Assembly (NCBI GenBank): GCA_018824305.1
Contig: JAHJGM010000055.1
Location: 28,504 to 92,503, forward strand
Length of the DNA: 64,000 nt
Direction: 5' to 3'
Source: a bacterium
Lineage (GTDB): Bacteria > Campylobacterota > Campylobacteria > Campylobacterales > Sulfurimonadaceae
Both the position numbers and the translations under genes were made by a program. Positions within the stretch are counted from its first letter, which is position 1; the number at the start of each line of letters is the position of its first letter. A model generated the notes under the pieces. It was not told where the DNA came from and did no database searches. It saw only the letters and a list, made by a program, of their open reading frames with translations. Shown here piece after piece: positions 25,641 through 36,578 of this stretch.

Positions 25641-27035
25641 CTATTTTTCCTTTAAATTATCTAAATATTTACCTTGGATTATATCGATACCTATCTCTTT
25701 GGCTATGCCATAAAGCTCTTCATCCTCTATCATCTTTATCCATGATTTTGAATTTAGAGAGTTCACACCCTCATGCAAACTTTTTAGTATCTTTTTGTAT
25801 CTATCAGATTTTAAATTTTTTGTGTATCTGGAATCAAATCTAACCATATCGACTTCTATTTCTCTAAAATATAAGCTGCTTGAATGATACTCTCCGAATC
25901 TGTCAATTGCTATATAGATACCCATATTTCTTAAACTCTGTATCGTTTGATTGTAACGAGTTATATTATTATAGTAGTCTATTTCTGAAATTAAAAACAC
26001 TATTTTATAATTAATGTTTATATATGTGTCAATTAACCCCTTTACATGCGATAAAAAATGGGGTTCTCTTATTGTTGTCGGAGATATTATAAAAGAGCAC
26101 ATTTTATTATCTTCGGATATTTTTTTAGCAACTACATTCAAAAGCATCAAATCATACTCTTTTGATAATCCCAATCTATTAACAACAGGAATAAAAACTT
26201 TTTGATGAACAATCTTATCTTTTATTAAAAGTTTAACAGATAGATCTTCTAAAAAAATATTTCCATCTTTATCATATACATTTTGACTATATATCTTAAA
26301 ACTGCTGTTTTTTATGGCATCTATGATGGATCTTTCCAAATCATTAGGATCGATCATATCTTCATCTTTTATCATATATTTAGAGGATTTATTTAATGTT
26401 TGCTGTTCAAAAAGATAGTCTATAAGATAATCTAAACTTTTTGAAAAATGATTATCGACTACAGCTCCTATTATCTGCACTTCCATATTATTTATGTTAA
26501 AGTTAGCAAATTTTAGACACATCAACTCCATTACCGACAAAAAGTCCTCTTTACTTCCATCCAATCCAATAATAAAATCACCGCCTTTGATATGTCCCAA
26601 CGGGAAATTATATATTCCCTTTGAATATAAAAAGTTTGTTATCTCTTTCACGGTGGATTGAAGAATGAAATCACCGTTTTTTATACCATATGTCTCATTG
26701 ATGGTATAAAGATTGTTTATAGTGATCATCATAATCGTGTAATTTTCTTTTAATATCTCTTTTTTCAAAAATTTATAAAGATATTCACGAGTAAAAGTAT
26801 TTGTTATAGGATCTGTTATACGTTCATCAAACCCTCGATATATCATATACAAAAAGAAATATATCATGATCGCCAGTATAAGAATAGCACCGATGTAAAA
26901 AGATGTAGTTATATTTTCAGCGGACTGATTTATGAAAGAAAAAATGGACAAAAGACCTAAAAAAAAGATAGGAAGACCCATTCTCAGGGCCAATTTAAAC
27001 CTATTTTCCCTCTCTTTTTTTTCAGGTAATATCAT
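25641..27035 (-). CDS. Membrane protein with degenerate GGDEF and EAL domains
   Basis: 464 residues: two adjacent membrane segments (about 14-32 and 46-68) with almost no periplasmic loop, then a GGDEF-like and an EAL-like domain. The GGDEF site aligns as HIKGGDF, so the signature is broken. The EAL side has LEDLSVKL at the EAL position, but the second catalytic aspartate is replaced (IDRFGEYHSS instead of DDFG) and the usual IKID reads VRFD. Probably not an enzyme; it may bind c-di-GMP or only partner proteins. It sits 8 bases after gyrB in the dnaN-gyrB direction and is followed at once by queF. Confidence 0.82.
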   Translation of the reverse strand: MILPEKKERENRFKLALRMGLPIFFLGLLSIFSFINQSAENITTSFYIGAILILAIMIYFFLYMIYRGFDERITDPITNTFTREYLYKFLKKEILKENYTIMMITINNLYTINETYGIKNGDFILQSTVKEITNFLYSKGIYNFPLGHIKGGDFIIGLDGSKEDFLSVMELMCLKFANFNINNMEVQIIGAVVDNHFSKSLDYLIDYLFEQQTLNKSSKYMIKDEDMIDPNDLERSIIDAIKNSSFKIYSQNVYDKDGNIFLEDLSVKLLIKDKIVHQKVFIPVVNRLGLSKEYDLMLLNVVAKKISEDNKMCSFIISPTTIREPHFLSHVKGLIDTYININYKIVFLISEIDYYNNITRYNQTIQSLRNMGIYIAIDRFGEYHSSSLYFREIEVDMVRFDSRYTKNLKSDRYKKILKSLHEGVNSLNSKSWIKMIEDEELYGIAKEIGIDIIQGKYLDNLKEK

Positions 27036-27043
27036 GGCAGGTG

Positions 27044-29383
<2,340 letters not shown>

Positions 29384-29435
29384 TTATTTTATCTAAATAT
29401 TATTAAGAAATCGATTTTTTATGACAAGTTGCAAG

Positions 29436-29461
29436 AAAAGAGTCACTTTATGGACTCTTTT
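29436..29461 (-). terminator. Terminator-like hairpin after dnaN
   Basis: Perfect 9-base arms AAAAGAGTC (29436-29444) and GACTCTTTT (29453-29461) flank an 8-base loop, starting 8 bases after the dnaN stop. The T4 at the end of the arm on the minus strand supports at least partial termination before gyrB. Confidence 0.6.
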
Positions 29462-29468
29462 GGAAAGA

Positions 29469-30536
29469 TTATATAACTATCGGCATGACAATTGTTTTAA
29501 AATTATCATCAGTTAGTATAAAAGGCAGATTAGAATCATTTAATCCTAATGTAAACTCTTGATTATCTATTTGTGCGAGAAAATCTAAGATATATCTGCT
29601 GTTTACTGCCAATATAAAAGGTTCATCAAATCCTGTCGTATGTGTTATTTCTGTTTTTGCTTCGATATTGTCGTTGCTTAAACTTTCAAACATGATCTTA
29701 TTGTTGTGTAAAGTTACTTTCATATCGTTTGAAATAGTAGTTATCTGTTTTATCGAATCAATTATGATCGATTTTGGAAGTAGGATCGTTTTAGATATCT
29801 CTTTAGGGATAATTCTTGAATAATCAGGAAATTTACCGTTGATAAGTTTTGTGTAGAATGTATATTGATTAGAATGGATAATCAGATAAGTATTATCGTA
29901 ATAGATCTCTATATTATCAAAAAATAGTTTTTGAATTTCGATGATCGCTTTTTTAGGGATAATGATAGAGAGGGTGTTTTGTGTTGAGTTTTCTATGTTT
30001 ACAAGAGCTAAACGTCTGGTATCCGTAGAAACAAATGCAATGTTATCGTTTTTGATATCTATTAGAGCACCGTTTAGTTCAAATTTAGGATTATTTGAAT
30101 CGATAGCAGGTGTTATTTTTTTGAGTGATTCGATTAAAGTGTGTGAATCGATCGATATTTTTGGTTTACCTTCATAATTTGGGAATAATGGGAATTCATT
30201 AGATAAAAATGTCGGTAGTTTGAAGTTTGAACTTGCTTGAGAGATATGAAGCATATCATTTTTAGTTTCTAAGGTAATATCAGAGTCTTTTAGTATTCTG
30301 ATGATATCAAGAAGCTTTTTACCGTTAGCGGTCACTTCACCATCTTCAATAGAGTTTATTTGATCAATTGTTACATGTAGACCTATTTCATAATCTGTAG
30401 CTTTTAATGTTAAAACAGAGTTTTGAACTTTTATATATACATGTGATGTTATTTGAGAAGTATCTTTTTTTTCTAGAAAAGGTTGAGAAGATATAAGGAT
30501 ATTTTCGAGTATAGATTTAGCTATTGTTATTTTCAT
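29469..30536 (-). CDS. dnaN: DNA polymerase III sliding clamp (beta)
   Basis: 355 residues. Ring-shaped processivity clamp. Typical start MKITIAKSILENIL with FLEKKDTSQI, central GALIDIKNDNIAFVSTDTRRLALV, GKFPDYSRIIP, and the C-terminal NSRYILDFL then FILTDDNFKTIVMPIVI; the family usually ends near MPMR-like residues. AGGAAAATTAG is the binding site. The dnaA-dnaN gap upstream carries the candidate origin unwinding region. A near-match palindrome (TTACATGTAG, 30371) lies within the gene. Confidence 0.96.
   Translation of the reverse strand: MKITIAKSILENILISSQPFLEKKDTSQITSHVYIKVQNSVLTLKATDYEIGLHVTIDQINSIEDGEVTANGKKLLDIIRILKDSDITLETKNDMLHISQASSNFKLPTFLSNEFPLFPNYEGKPKISIDSHTLIESLKKITPAIDSNNPKFELNGALIDIKNDNIAFVSTDTRRLALVNIENSTQNTLSIIIPKKAIIEIQKLFFDNIEIYYDNTYLIIHSNQYTFYTKLINGKFPDYSRIIPKEISKTILLPKSIIIDSIKQITTISNDMKVTLHNNKIMFESLSNDNIEAKTEITHTTGFDEPFILAVNSRYILDFLAQIDNQEFTLGLNDSNLPFILTDDNFKTIVMPIVI
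30371..30380. repeat. Near-match TTACATGTAG to the dispersed palindrome
   Basis: Nine of ten bases match; lies within dnaN. Confidence 0.35.
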
Positions 30537-30540
30537 CTAA

Positions 30541-30674
30541 TTTTCCTATTTATTTTTAAATTTTTAGTACGTAGTAGTAGGTGTTGTGAGTAAGTGAATA
30601 AACCAACAACAACCCAACACATGGCAATCTATCTATGTGAATTCAGATACAGGCATCTTTCACATCTTTTCACT
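30541..30674 (-). other. Candidate oriC (oriC2) with DnaA boxes, DnaA-trio-like tract and AT-rich element
   Basis: In the dnaA-dnaN gap, read on the minus strand: boxes GAATTCACA (30636-30644), TTATTCACT (30593-30601) and TTACTCACA (30585-30593), then a short C-rich spacer, three CTA triplets in a row (30572-30580), and an AT-rich run (30541-30567) up to the dnaN start. Two weaker boxes (TCTTTCACA 30656-30664, CTTTTCACT 30666-30674) are on the plus strand. Boxes followed by CTA triplets and AT-rich DNA match the basal unwinding layout described for Bacillus subtilis and later for Helicobacter pylori. Confidence 0.7.
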
Positions 30675-30724
30675 ATGCAAATTATATCTTTTTTTTCTCC
30701 AAGCTTACAAATAAATCTTTTCAA

Positions 30725-32041
30725 TTAAGAAGTAGATTTTATTTTATTGTTTAATTCCTCTATTTTTGTTCTAAAATCTTCATCGTCTTTTATAAGTTCA
30801 TTTATCTTTTTCATTGTATGGGATATTGCGGTGTGATCTTTCATGCCAAAGTATTGAGCAAGCTGAGGCATAGAGTTTGTAGTCAGGTCACGACACAGAT
30901 AGATCGCGATTCGTCTTGCATAAACGATGTTTCTAGATCTGCTTTTTGATTTGATCTCACTCGGTTTTACATTGAGCTCTTTTGCAACGATATCCATAAT
31001 AAGATCGATAGTAATGTTTGCTCTGTTTTCACGCTGCTGTTCTTTTAAGACATTTTTTGCAAACTCTATATTGATATCGATGTTCATCAATTTTGCGTAA
31101 GCATGAAGTTTGGAAAGGATACCCTCTATCTCACGCGCATTGTTTTCAATAATGGTTGCAATGTAGTTGATCACATCGTTACTTAATTTTATACGATTGA
31201 TCTCACATTTTTTCTTGATAATATTGATCTTTGTCTCAAGTTCAGGAGGTTGGATATCTGCAATCAACCCCCATTCAAAACGACTTTTCAGTCTGGCTTC
31301 AAGTCCGCCTATCTGTTTAGGGTGTTTGTCAGAAGTGATGATGATCTGCTTTTTATCATTTTTTAAAGCTTCAAAAGTGTGAAAAAACTCCTCTTGTAAA
31401 GAATCTTTGTTACTTAAAAATTGAATATCGTCTATGAGCAGGACATCGCATTTTCTGTATTTGTCTTTGAATCTGTCCATATTACCGTTTCTAAGGTGGC
31501 GAAGAAAATCGTTTAAAAACTGCTCTACCGATGTATAGATGACATTTTTGCCCTGATTTTGAAGCACGTTTCCAACTGCCTGCATAAGGTGGGTCTTTCC
31601 GATCCCGACGCCTCCGTAGATAAAGAGCGGATTGTAGATGTCTCCGGGCTTTTCGCTTACGCTTTTTGCAGCTGCGTAGGCAAACTGGTTGGAGCCGCCT
31701 ACAACGAAGTTGTCAAAGGTATGAGAAGGGTTGAGCAGTGAATGTTTTATCTTTTCTTTGTCCACGACGTTTTTTGTACTTTTTGATGATGTGTCAACTT
31801 TGGATTTCAATGTTATAACGACGTTGACTCTGTTTGTACTATATACTTCAAAAAGATGAGAAATTTTTTCGGAAAATTTTGTTTTTATGTAATTTGCTAT
31901 TAAATTGTTGGGTGCATAATAGATCGCATTGTCGCTGCTGGATTTTTTTTCATCGTATGAGAGTTGTTTTATATATCTGTTGTATTCTATTTCAGGTATT
32001 TCATCTTTTAATTTTGTAAGAACTTTTTCGCCAATATTCAT
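30725..32041 (-). CDS. dnaA: Chromosomal replication initiator protein DnaA
   Basis: 438 residues from the chosen start. Domain I (MNIGEKVLTKLKDEIPEIEYNRY), a short linker, the AAA+ domain with Walker A GGVGIGKTHLM (near 143), Walker B LLIDDIQFL (near 200) and sensor LKSRFEWG, and domain IV with the box-binding helix GMKDHTAISHTMKKI (near 402). A 19-codon in-frame extension to 32098 exists but is not DnaA-like and would run through DnaA boxes; ATG 32041 has AAGG upstream. DnaA-box clusters lie on both sides, so autoregulation is expected. Confidence 0.97.
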   Translation of the reverse strand: MNIGEKVLTKLKDEIPEIEYNRYIKQLSYDEKKSSSDNAIYYAPNNLIANYIKTKFSEKISHLFEVYSTNRVNVVITLKSKVDTSSKSTKNVVDKEKIKHSLLNPSHTFDNFVVGGSNQFAYAAAKSVSEKPGDIYNPLFIYGGVGIGKTHLMQAVGNVLQNQGKNVIYTSVEQFLNDFLRHLRNGNMDRFKDKYRKCDVLLIDDIQFLSNKDSLQEEFFHTFEALKNDKKQIIITSDKHPKQIGGLEARLKSRFEWGLIADIQPPELETKINIIKKKCEINRIKLSNDVINYIATIIENNAREIEGILSKLHAYAKLMNIDINIEFAKNVLKEQQRENRANITIDLIMDIVAKELNVKPSEIKSKSRSRNIVYARRIAIYLCRDLTTNSMPQLAQYFGMKDHTAISHTMKKINELIKDDEDFRTKIEELNNKIKSTS

Positions 32042-32052
32042 AAATTGCCTTA

Positions 32053-32151
32053 TGTGAATGATGTGTGAATTAACTATGTGAATATTATCATTAATCACTA
32101 TAGAAGTACATTAAACAGGAGCTAAAAAATATGTGAATACTCTTTTTCACA
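32053..32151. other. Candidate oriC1: cluster of five DnaA boxes upstream of dnaA
   Basis: Four boxes on the minus strand (TCATTCACA 32053-32061, TAATTCACA 32064-32072, ATATTCACA 32077-32085, GTATTCACA 32132-32140) and TTTTTCACA on the plus strand (32143-32151). Three sit within 33 bases, 11 to 13 bases apart, i.e. about one helical turn. This is the Campylobacterota NNATTCACA variant of the DnaA box. The boxes also cover the dnaA promoter region (TGATAAT on the minus strand). Confidence 0.7.
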
Positions 32152-32166
32152 TAAGTGACGAATGGG

Positions 32167-32172
32167 TATAAT
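32167..32172 (+). promoter_or_regulatory. Candidate -10 box for ruvC
   Basis: TATAAT in an AT-rich context, 90 bases before the ruvC ATG. No clear -35. Only a candidate. Confidence 0.3.
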
Positions 32173-32262
32173 TAAAATAAATATGAATATTTGTCATACT
32201 TTTTTAAATAGAGGTATTTTGAATATATAATATTTGAAAAGTTTTGTGAATTTAGGGAAGAA

Positions 32263-32748
32263 ATGATAAATATTTTAGGAATAGATCCGGGAACAAGAAA
32301 TATGGGATATGCGATCATCTCTTTGGACAAAGGGAAGATCGCTTTGGTTGAAGCCGGACTTGTGAAAATGAAAGCCGAGGACCTGCAGTTTCAAGTTCCC
32401 CAGATGGCAGAAGCGATAGAACAGTTGTTCACTGCACACAAAATCGATGAAGTGGCTGTTGAGAGTATGTTTTATGCTCACAATCCAAAAACGGTCATAA
32501 AGCTTGCCCAGTTTCGCGGGGCGTTGATGATGAAACTGATTCAAGAGTTCGGCACATTTGCAGAGTACACGCCGCTTCAGATAAAAAAAGCACTTACGGG
32601 AAAAGCAAAGGCAGACAAAGAGCAGGTCTCGTTTATGGTCAAACGTCTTTTAAATATCAAAAAAGAGATCAAGCCGCTTGATATCACAGATGCGATCGCC
32701 GTAGCCATAACACATTCGCAAAGAGTCAGACTTGCAGCACAAAATTAA
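32263..32748 (+). CDS. ruvC: Holliday junction resolvase RuvC
   Basis: 161 residues. Cuts four-way junctions in recombination, working with RuvAB. Catalytic acidic residues: D7 ([16 protein letters not shown]), E in VAVESMF, and the C-terminal DITDAIAVA pair. The VKMKAEDLQ stretch is a little divergent from the usual family wording. GGGAAG is the binding site. It diverges from dnaA across the oriC1 region and is followed 55 bases later by the PhnA-like gene. Confidence 0.95.
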   Translation: MINILGIDPGTRNMGYAIISLDKGKIALVEAGLVKMKAEDLQFQVPQMAEAIEQLFTAHKIDEVAVESMFYAHNPKTVIKLAQFRGALMMKLIQEFGTFAEYTPLQIKKALTGKAKADKEQVSFMVKRLLNIKKEIKPLDITDAIAVAITHSQRVRLAAQN

Positions 32749-32803
32749 GTTTTAATAGCAAAAGGTGTAAAATTGCAATCGAAATCAATATAAGGTATCA
32801 AAT

Positions 32804-33358
32804 ATGAGCGTAGAGCAAGATCTAATCAATCGAAGTACAAACAGCTGTGAGTTATGTGGCAGTCAAGAGAGTTTATCTGTTTTTGAAGTTTCTCCTTCAG
32901 ACGCAAGTGCAGAGCAGTCAATTTTAGTTTGTTCCACATGTAAAGGACAGATCGAGAGCGGAGAGTTAGACGAGACACATTTTAATTGTTTAAATGACAG
33001 TATGTGGAGTGAAGTGCCTGCTGTTAAAGTGATGGCATATAGACTTTTAAATGCACTAGGGCGTCAAGATCTGTTAGATATGCTATATCTTGAAGATGAG
33101 GAAAAATCTTGGGCAGAAGCCGGTATGAGCAGCGGCGGTGATGATGTAGTCGTCAAGGATGCTAACGGTGTTGTTTTAAAAGCGGGTGACAGTGTCGTTA
33201 TATTAAAAGACCTGGATGTTAAAGGTGCAGGTTTTACTGCTAAGCGCGGAACGACTGTAAGAAACATTACGATTCCTGCAGATGTAGAGGGTCATATAGA
33301 GGGTCGTGTAAACGGTGCTAAAATCTACTTAAAAACAGAGTTTTTGAAAAAAGCATAA
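32804..33358 (+). CDS. PhnA/YjdM-family zinc-ribbon protein
   Basis: 184 residues. N-terminal zinc ribbon with CxxC pairs (SCELCGSQE and VCSTCKGQ), a middle region (DSMWSEVPAVKVMAYRLLNAL) and the C-terminal PhnA domain (VVKDANGVVLKAGDSVVILKDLDVKG, then RNITIPADVEGHIEGR). Historically named alkylphosphonate utilisation protein, but no C-P lyase genes are nearby and the family's role is unsettled. AAGG precedes the ATG and TGTAAAAT upstream may be its -10. The phosphatase gene follows after 13 bases. Confidence 0.88.
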   Translation: MSVEQDLINRSTNSCELCGSQESLSVFEVSPSDASAEQSILVCSTCKGQIESGELDETHFNCLNDSMWSEVPAVKVMAYRLLNALGRQDLLDMLYLEDEEKSWAEAGMSSGGDDVVVKDANGVVLKAGDSVVILKDLDVKGAGFTAKRGTTVRNITIPADVEGHIEGRVNGAKIYLKTEFLKKA

Positions 33359-33371
33359 AGTTATTAAAGTT

Positions 33372-33812
33372 ATGAATTCTGTTATCTTTGTTTGTCTTGG
33401 AAATATCTGCCGTTCTCCTATAGCCGAGGGAATCGCTAAAAAGACAGTGGAACAAAAAGCCTTACATGTAAGAGTAGCATCTGCAGGAACAGGCGGTTGG
33501 CATGTGGGAGAAAACCCATGTGTGAACTCCATAAAGGTAGCAGGTAAAAACGGGATCGATATTTCTTCTTTTGTGGCATCGCGGATAACAAAAAAAGAAT
33601 TAGATGAATATGAATATATTATTGCTTTGGATGAGAGCAATTACGCCGATCTAAAACAGATGGGCGCAAAAAATCTGTATAAACTAGGATCTTTCGGTTA
33701 TAACAACGAAGATGTCCCCGATCCATATTTTTTCAACGGCTTTGAAGGTTTTGACAGAGTCTATGAGATGATAGAGAGTTGTGTTAGCAGTATGTTTGAA
33801 GAGTTAGCCTGA
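33372..33812 (+). CDS. Low-molecular-weight protein tyrosine phosphatase
   Basis: 146 residues. The P-loop CX5R starts at once: Cys8 to Arg14 in VCLGNICRSP. The general-acid aspartate is in DVPDPYFFNG near residue 118. Dephosphorylates phosphotyrosine or low-molecular-weight phosphoesters in the cytoplasm; bacterial homologues often regulate capsule export, but no such genes are here. Follows the PhnA-like gene closely and converges with the hypothetical gene at 33804 (9-base overlap). Contains one TTACATGTAA copy. Confidence 0.92.
   Translation: MNSVIFVCLGNICRSPIAEGIAKKTVEQKALHVRVASAGTGGWHVGENPCVNSIKVAGKNGIDISSFVASRITKKELDEYEYIIALDESNYADLKQMGAKNLYKLGSFGYNNEDVPDPYFFNGFEGFDRVYEMIESCVSSMFEELA
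33462..33471. repeat. TTACATGTAA palindrome, copy 7
   Basis: Exact copy in the phosphatase gene, read in a different frame from copies 1, 2 and 6 (L-H-V-R). Confidence 0.8.
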
Positions 33813-34193
33813 AAAAGGCAGCTCTTCATATTTTATGCTCTCACATATAACAAACAGCGAGGAGTCTTTGGCACTTCTTAGAGAACTGTATTCTCCATAA
33901 CAAAAAGCAAACTTGTTATCTTCAAAAATTATACTCATACCCTCACTCATATCAAGGAATGACAACTTAGAATCTTGCAAAAGATTTGCATCGCTAACAT
34001 TTGATAATTGCAGTGACAGATCTATCCAGTCAAATGCCAGTGCACTGTCTTGAACACCGATTTTTATCTCAATAACAGTCGGTGATACAAGTGTTATGTT
34101 TTTTATCTCTGCACCGGTAAATCTTTCAAAGCGAGATAAAAACTTATCTATCTCACTTTTTCCTAGCGGCCTCAATTTATTGACAACCGACAC
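33804..34193 (-). CDS. Hypothetical protein overlapping the nrdA 3' end
   Basis: About 129 residues if it starts at GTG 34193 (VSVVNKLRPLGKSEID). The frame stays open to ATG 34217, but that would overlap nrdA by 41 bases. The protein has no signal peptide or membrane segment; visible pieces are KSEIDKFLSRFERFTG, VIEIKIGVQDSALAFDWIDLSLQLSNV and FAFCYGEYSSL. I do not recognise a family. Its tight link after nrdA suggests co-expression. The start is uncertain, since GTG and later TTG codons compete and no clear binding site decides. Confidence 0.65.
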   Translation of the reverse strand: MSVVNKLRPLGKSEIDKFLSRFERFTGAEIKNITLVSPTVIEIKIGVQDSALAFDWIDLSLQLSNVSDANLLQDSKLSFLDMSEGMSIIFEDNKFAFCYGEYSSLRSAKDSSLFVICESIKYEELPFSG

Positions 34194-36543
34194 ACTCCAT
34201 AGAACGGTCCTCAACATCGTTTGCAGTCTCAGGTGATTGAGAGCGCAGATAGTATGTAGATTTCAGTCCCATTTTCCATGCCAGCATATAGATGTCGTTA
34301 AGGTACTTAGCACTTGCTTTATCGAGCGTTATAAAGATATTGAGGCTTTGCCCTTGGTCGATCCATTTTTGACGTATAGCGGCAGCTCTGATGAGTATAC
34401 GCTGGTCAAGCTCATAAGCCGATGTGTAATAGCTCCAAGTATCCGGTGAAAGTTTTGGAACAACGACCGGAATCAGTCCGCTTAAGTTCTCTTCAAACCA
34501 TTTGCGTTTAAATACAGGCTCGATAGCTTGAGTTGTACCTGTAAGAATAGAGATAGAACTCGTAGGTGCTACAGCCATCAGGTAACCGTTTCTGATACCC
34601 TGTTTTTTTACTTTTTTGCGTAGTTCGTCCCATTCGTAAGCAGGTGCAAAAAGACCGCCGCGGTCAACAAGGTTTCTTACCTCTGCATTTGCATGGTCGT
34701 GAGGCATGATCCCTTTGCTCCATTTAGAACCTTCGAACTCCGCGTATGTACCTTTTTCTACTGCTAGATCAGATGATGCCGAGATAGCGTTGTAGCTTAC
34801 CGCTTCCATGATCTCATCTATCTTGTCAAAATGTTCTTGGCTTCCCCATACGATTTTTTGTTCAGCCAGCATTTGTGCTTCACCCATAACGCCAAGACCG
34901 ATCGAACGGCTTCTCATATTCGTGCGTTTTACTTTTTCTATCGGGTAGAAGTTTAGATCGATCACGTTGTCTAACGCACGGATCGCAGTCGGGACGATTC
35001 TGTCTATATCCTCTTTTGTATTGATACGTGAAAGATTCACAGATGCCAGGTTACAAACAGCAGTTGCACCGTCTACTTTTTCTTTCTCTACGATGTAGAT
35101 TTTTTGTCCGTGAAGTGAATCTAAAGCAGTTATTTTCTTCGCTTCTTTTTCTATCCCGCTGTCAACTTTTACAAGTTCATCCTCTTCATAAGTTACAAAG
35201 TTTCCGTCTTCAAATATGACTTTTATCAGATAGCGGTTTGGCTCAGTATTTTGGAAGATCTCCGTACAAAGGTTTGAACTTCTGATAATTCCGTAATGGT
35301 TGTTCGGATTGGCACGGTTTGCATTGTCTTTGAAACATAAAAAAGGTGAACCTGATTCAAAATAGCTAAGAAGAATTTTCTTCCATAAGTCTTTGGCTTT
35401 AACACGCTCTTTGATTATAGACTCATCCTGTTCAAGTTCCATATAACGTTTCTCAAACTCTTCACCGTACATGTTAGTAAGTTCTTTACAGTCGTAAGGG
35501 TCAAACAGAGTCCAGATGCCATCACTTTCAACACGTTTCATATAAAGGTCGTTTATCCAAAGTGCAGGGAAAAGATCGTGCGCACGACGACGCTCTTCAC
35601 CCGAGTTTTTCTTTAGATCCAAAAAGTCATTTACATCAATATGCCAAGGTTCAAGATAAACAGCGATCGCACCTTTTCTTGTTCCAAGTTGGTCAACGGC
35701 AATCGCAATATCGTTTGTTATTTTTAAAAACGGTACTGTTCCGCCGGCTGCATTTTTATGTCCGTCGATAGATGAACCCATAGAGCGAACCTGTGTCCAA
35801 TCCCAACCGATACCACCGCCGAATTTAGAAAGCATAGCCATCTCTTTGTAAGAGTCAAATATCCCCTCTATATTATCAGGTGATGAACCGATGTAACATG
35901 AACTCAGTTGATGTCTTGTCGTACGTGCATTTGAAAGTGTAGGCGTTGCAAGCATCACTTCAAACTGTGAGATCATGTCATAAAACTTGATAGCCCATCC
36001 CTCTCTATCCTTTTCGTTTTGTGCCAAGAACATAGCTATCGCCATGAACATATGTTGAGGAAGTTCGATCGGATTGTTCTTTCTGTCTTTGATCAGGTAT
36101 CTGTCATAAAGAGTTTTTACGCCAAGATAGTTAAACTCCAGATCGCGTTCAGGGACGATGTGCTTTTCTAGCTTTTCAAGATCGTACATATCTTTTAAGC
36201 CTCTAAGGATGCGTCCCTCTTTTTCGCCGCGCTCAAAATATTTTTCAAGTGAACAATAGCCTGTAAAACCGTTTACCTGATGGTAAAGATTAAATAAAAA
36301 TAGTCTAGAAGCAACAAAGGTCCAGTTCGGTGCATCGATATCTATCTTGTCGACAGCAGTTTTGATAAGTGTCTTTTGTATCGCTTCAGATGTGATTCCG
36401 TCACGGAACTGTATCTGTGCATCAACTTCGAGTTCGCTTTGTGATACATTAGCTAGCCCTTTGATGGCAGCTGATGTATATTTTTGGATTTTGGTTATAT
36501 CGAGAGGTTCTTGGCGACCGTTTCTTTTGATGACTGTAATCAT
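34177..36543 (-). CDS. nrdA: Ribonucleoside-diphosphate reductase, alpha subunit
   Basis: 788 residues. Large catalytic subunit of class I ribonucleotide reductase. N-terminal ATP-cone (MITVIKRNGRQEPLDITKIQKYT), redox cysteine in HQLSSCYIGSSPDN, the active-site NLCTEIF and CNLASVNLSR, and a C-terminal cysteine pair in ECVGCQ that shuttles electrons from thioredoxin. AGGACG precedes the ATG. It follows purB after 35 bases; the purB-nrdA order is also found in Campylobacter. The partner nrdB is 15 kb away with its own promoter. Confidence 0.95.
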   Translation of the reverse strand: MITVIKRNGRQEPLDITKIQKYTSAAIKGLANVSQSELEVDAQIQFRDGITSEAIQKTLIKTAVDKIDIDAPNWTFVASRLFLFNLYHQVNGFTGYCSLEKYFERGEKEGRILRGLKDMYDLEKLEKHIVPERDLEFNYLGVKTLYDRYLIKDRKNNPIELPQHMFMAIAMFLAQNEKDREGWAIKFYDMISQFEVMLATPTLSNARTTRHQLSSCYIGSSPDNIEGIFDSYKEMAMLSKFGGGIGWDWTQVRSMGSSIDGHKNAAGGTVPFLKITNDIAIAVDQLGTRKGAIAVYLEPWHIDVNDFLDLKKNSGEERRRAHDLFPALWINDLYMKRVESDGIWTLFDPYDCKELTNMYGEEFEKRYMELEQDESIIKERVKAKDLWKKILLSYFESGSPFLCFKDNANRANPNNHYGIIRSSNLCTEIFQNTEPNRYLIKVIFEDGNFVTYEEDELVKVDSGIEKEAKKITALDSLHGQKIYIVEKEKVDGATAVCNLASVNLSRINTKEDIDRIVPTAIRALDNVIDLNFYPIEKVKRTNMRSRSIGLGVMGEAQMLAEQKIVWGSQEHFDKIDEIMEAVSYNAISASSDLAVEKGTYAEFEGSKWSKGIMPHDHANAEVRNLVDRGGLFAPAYEWDELRKKVKKQGIRNGYLMAVAPTSSISILTGTTQAIEPVFKRKWFEENLSGLIPVVVPKLSPDTWSYYTSAYELDQRILIRAAAIRQKWIDQGQSLNIFITLDKASAKYLNDIYMLAWKMGLKSTYYLRSQSPETANDVEDRSMECVGCQ

Positions 36544-36578
36544 AGCGCGTCCTGAAATTTATAAATTTTTATTATCAA

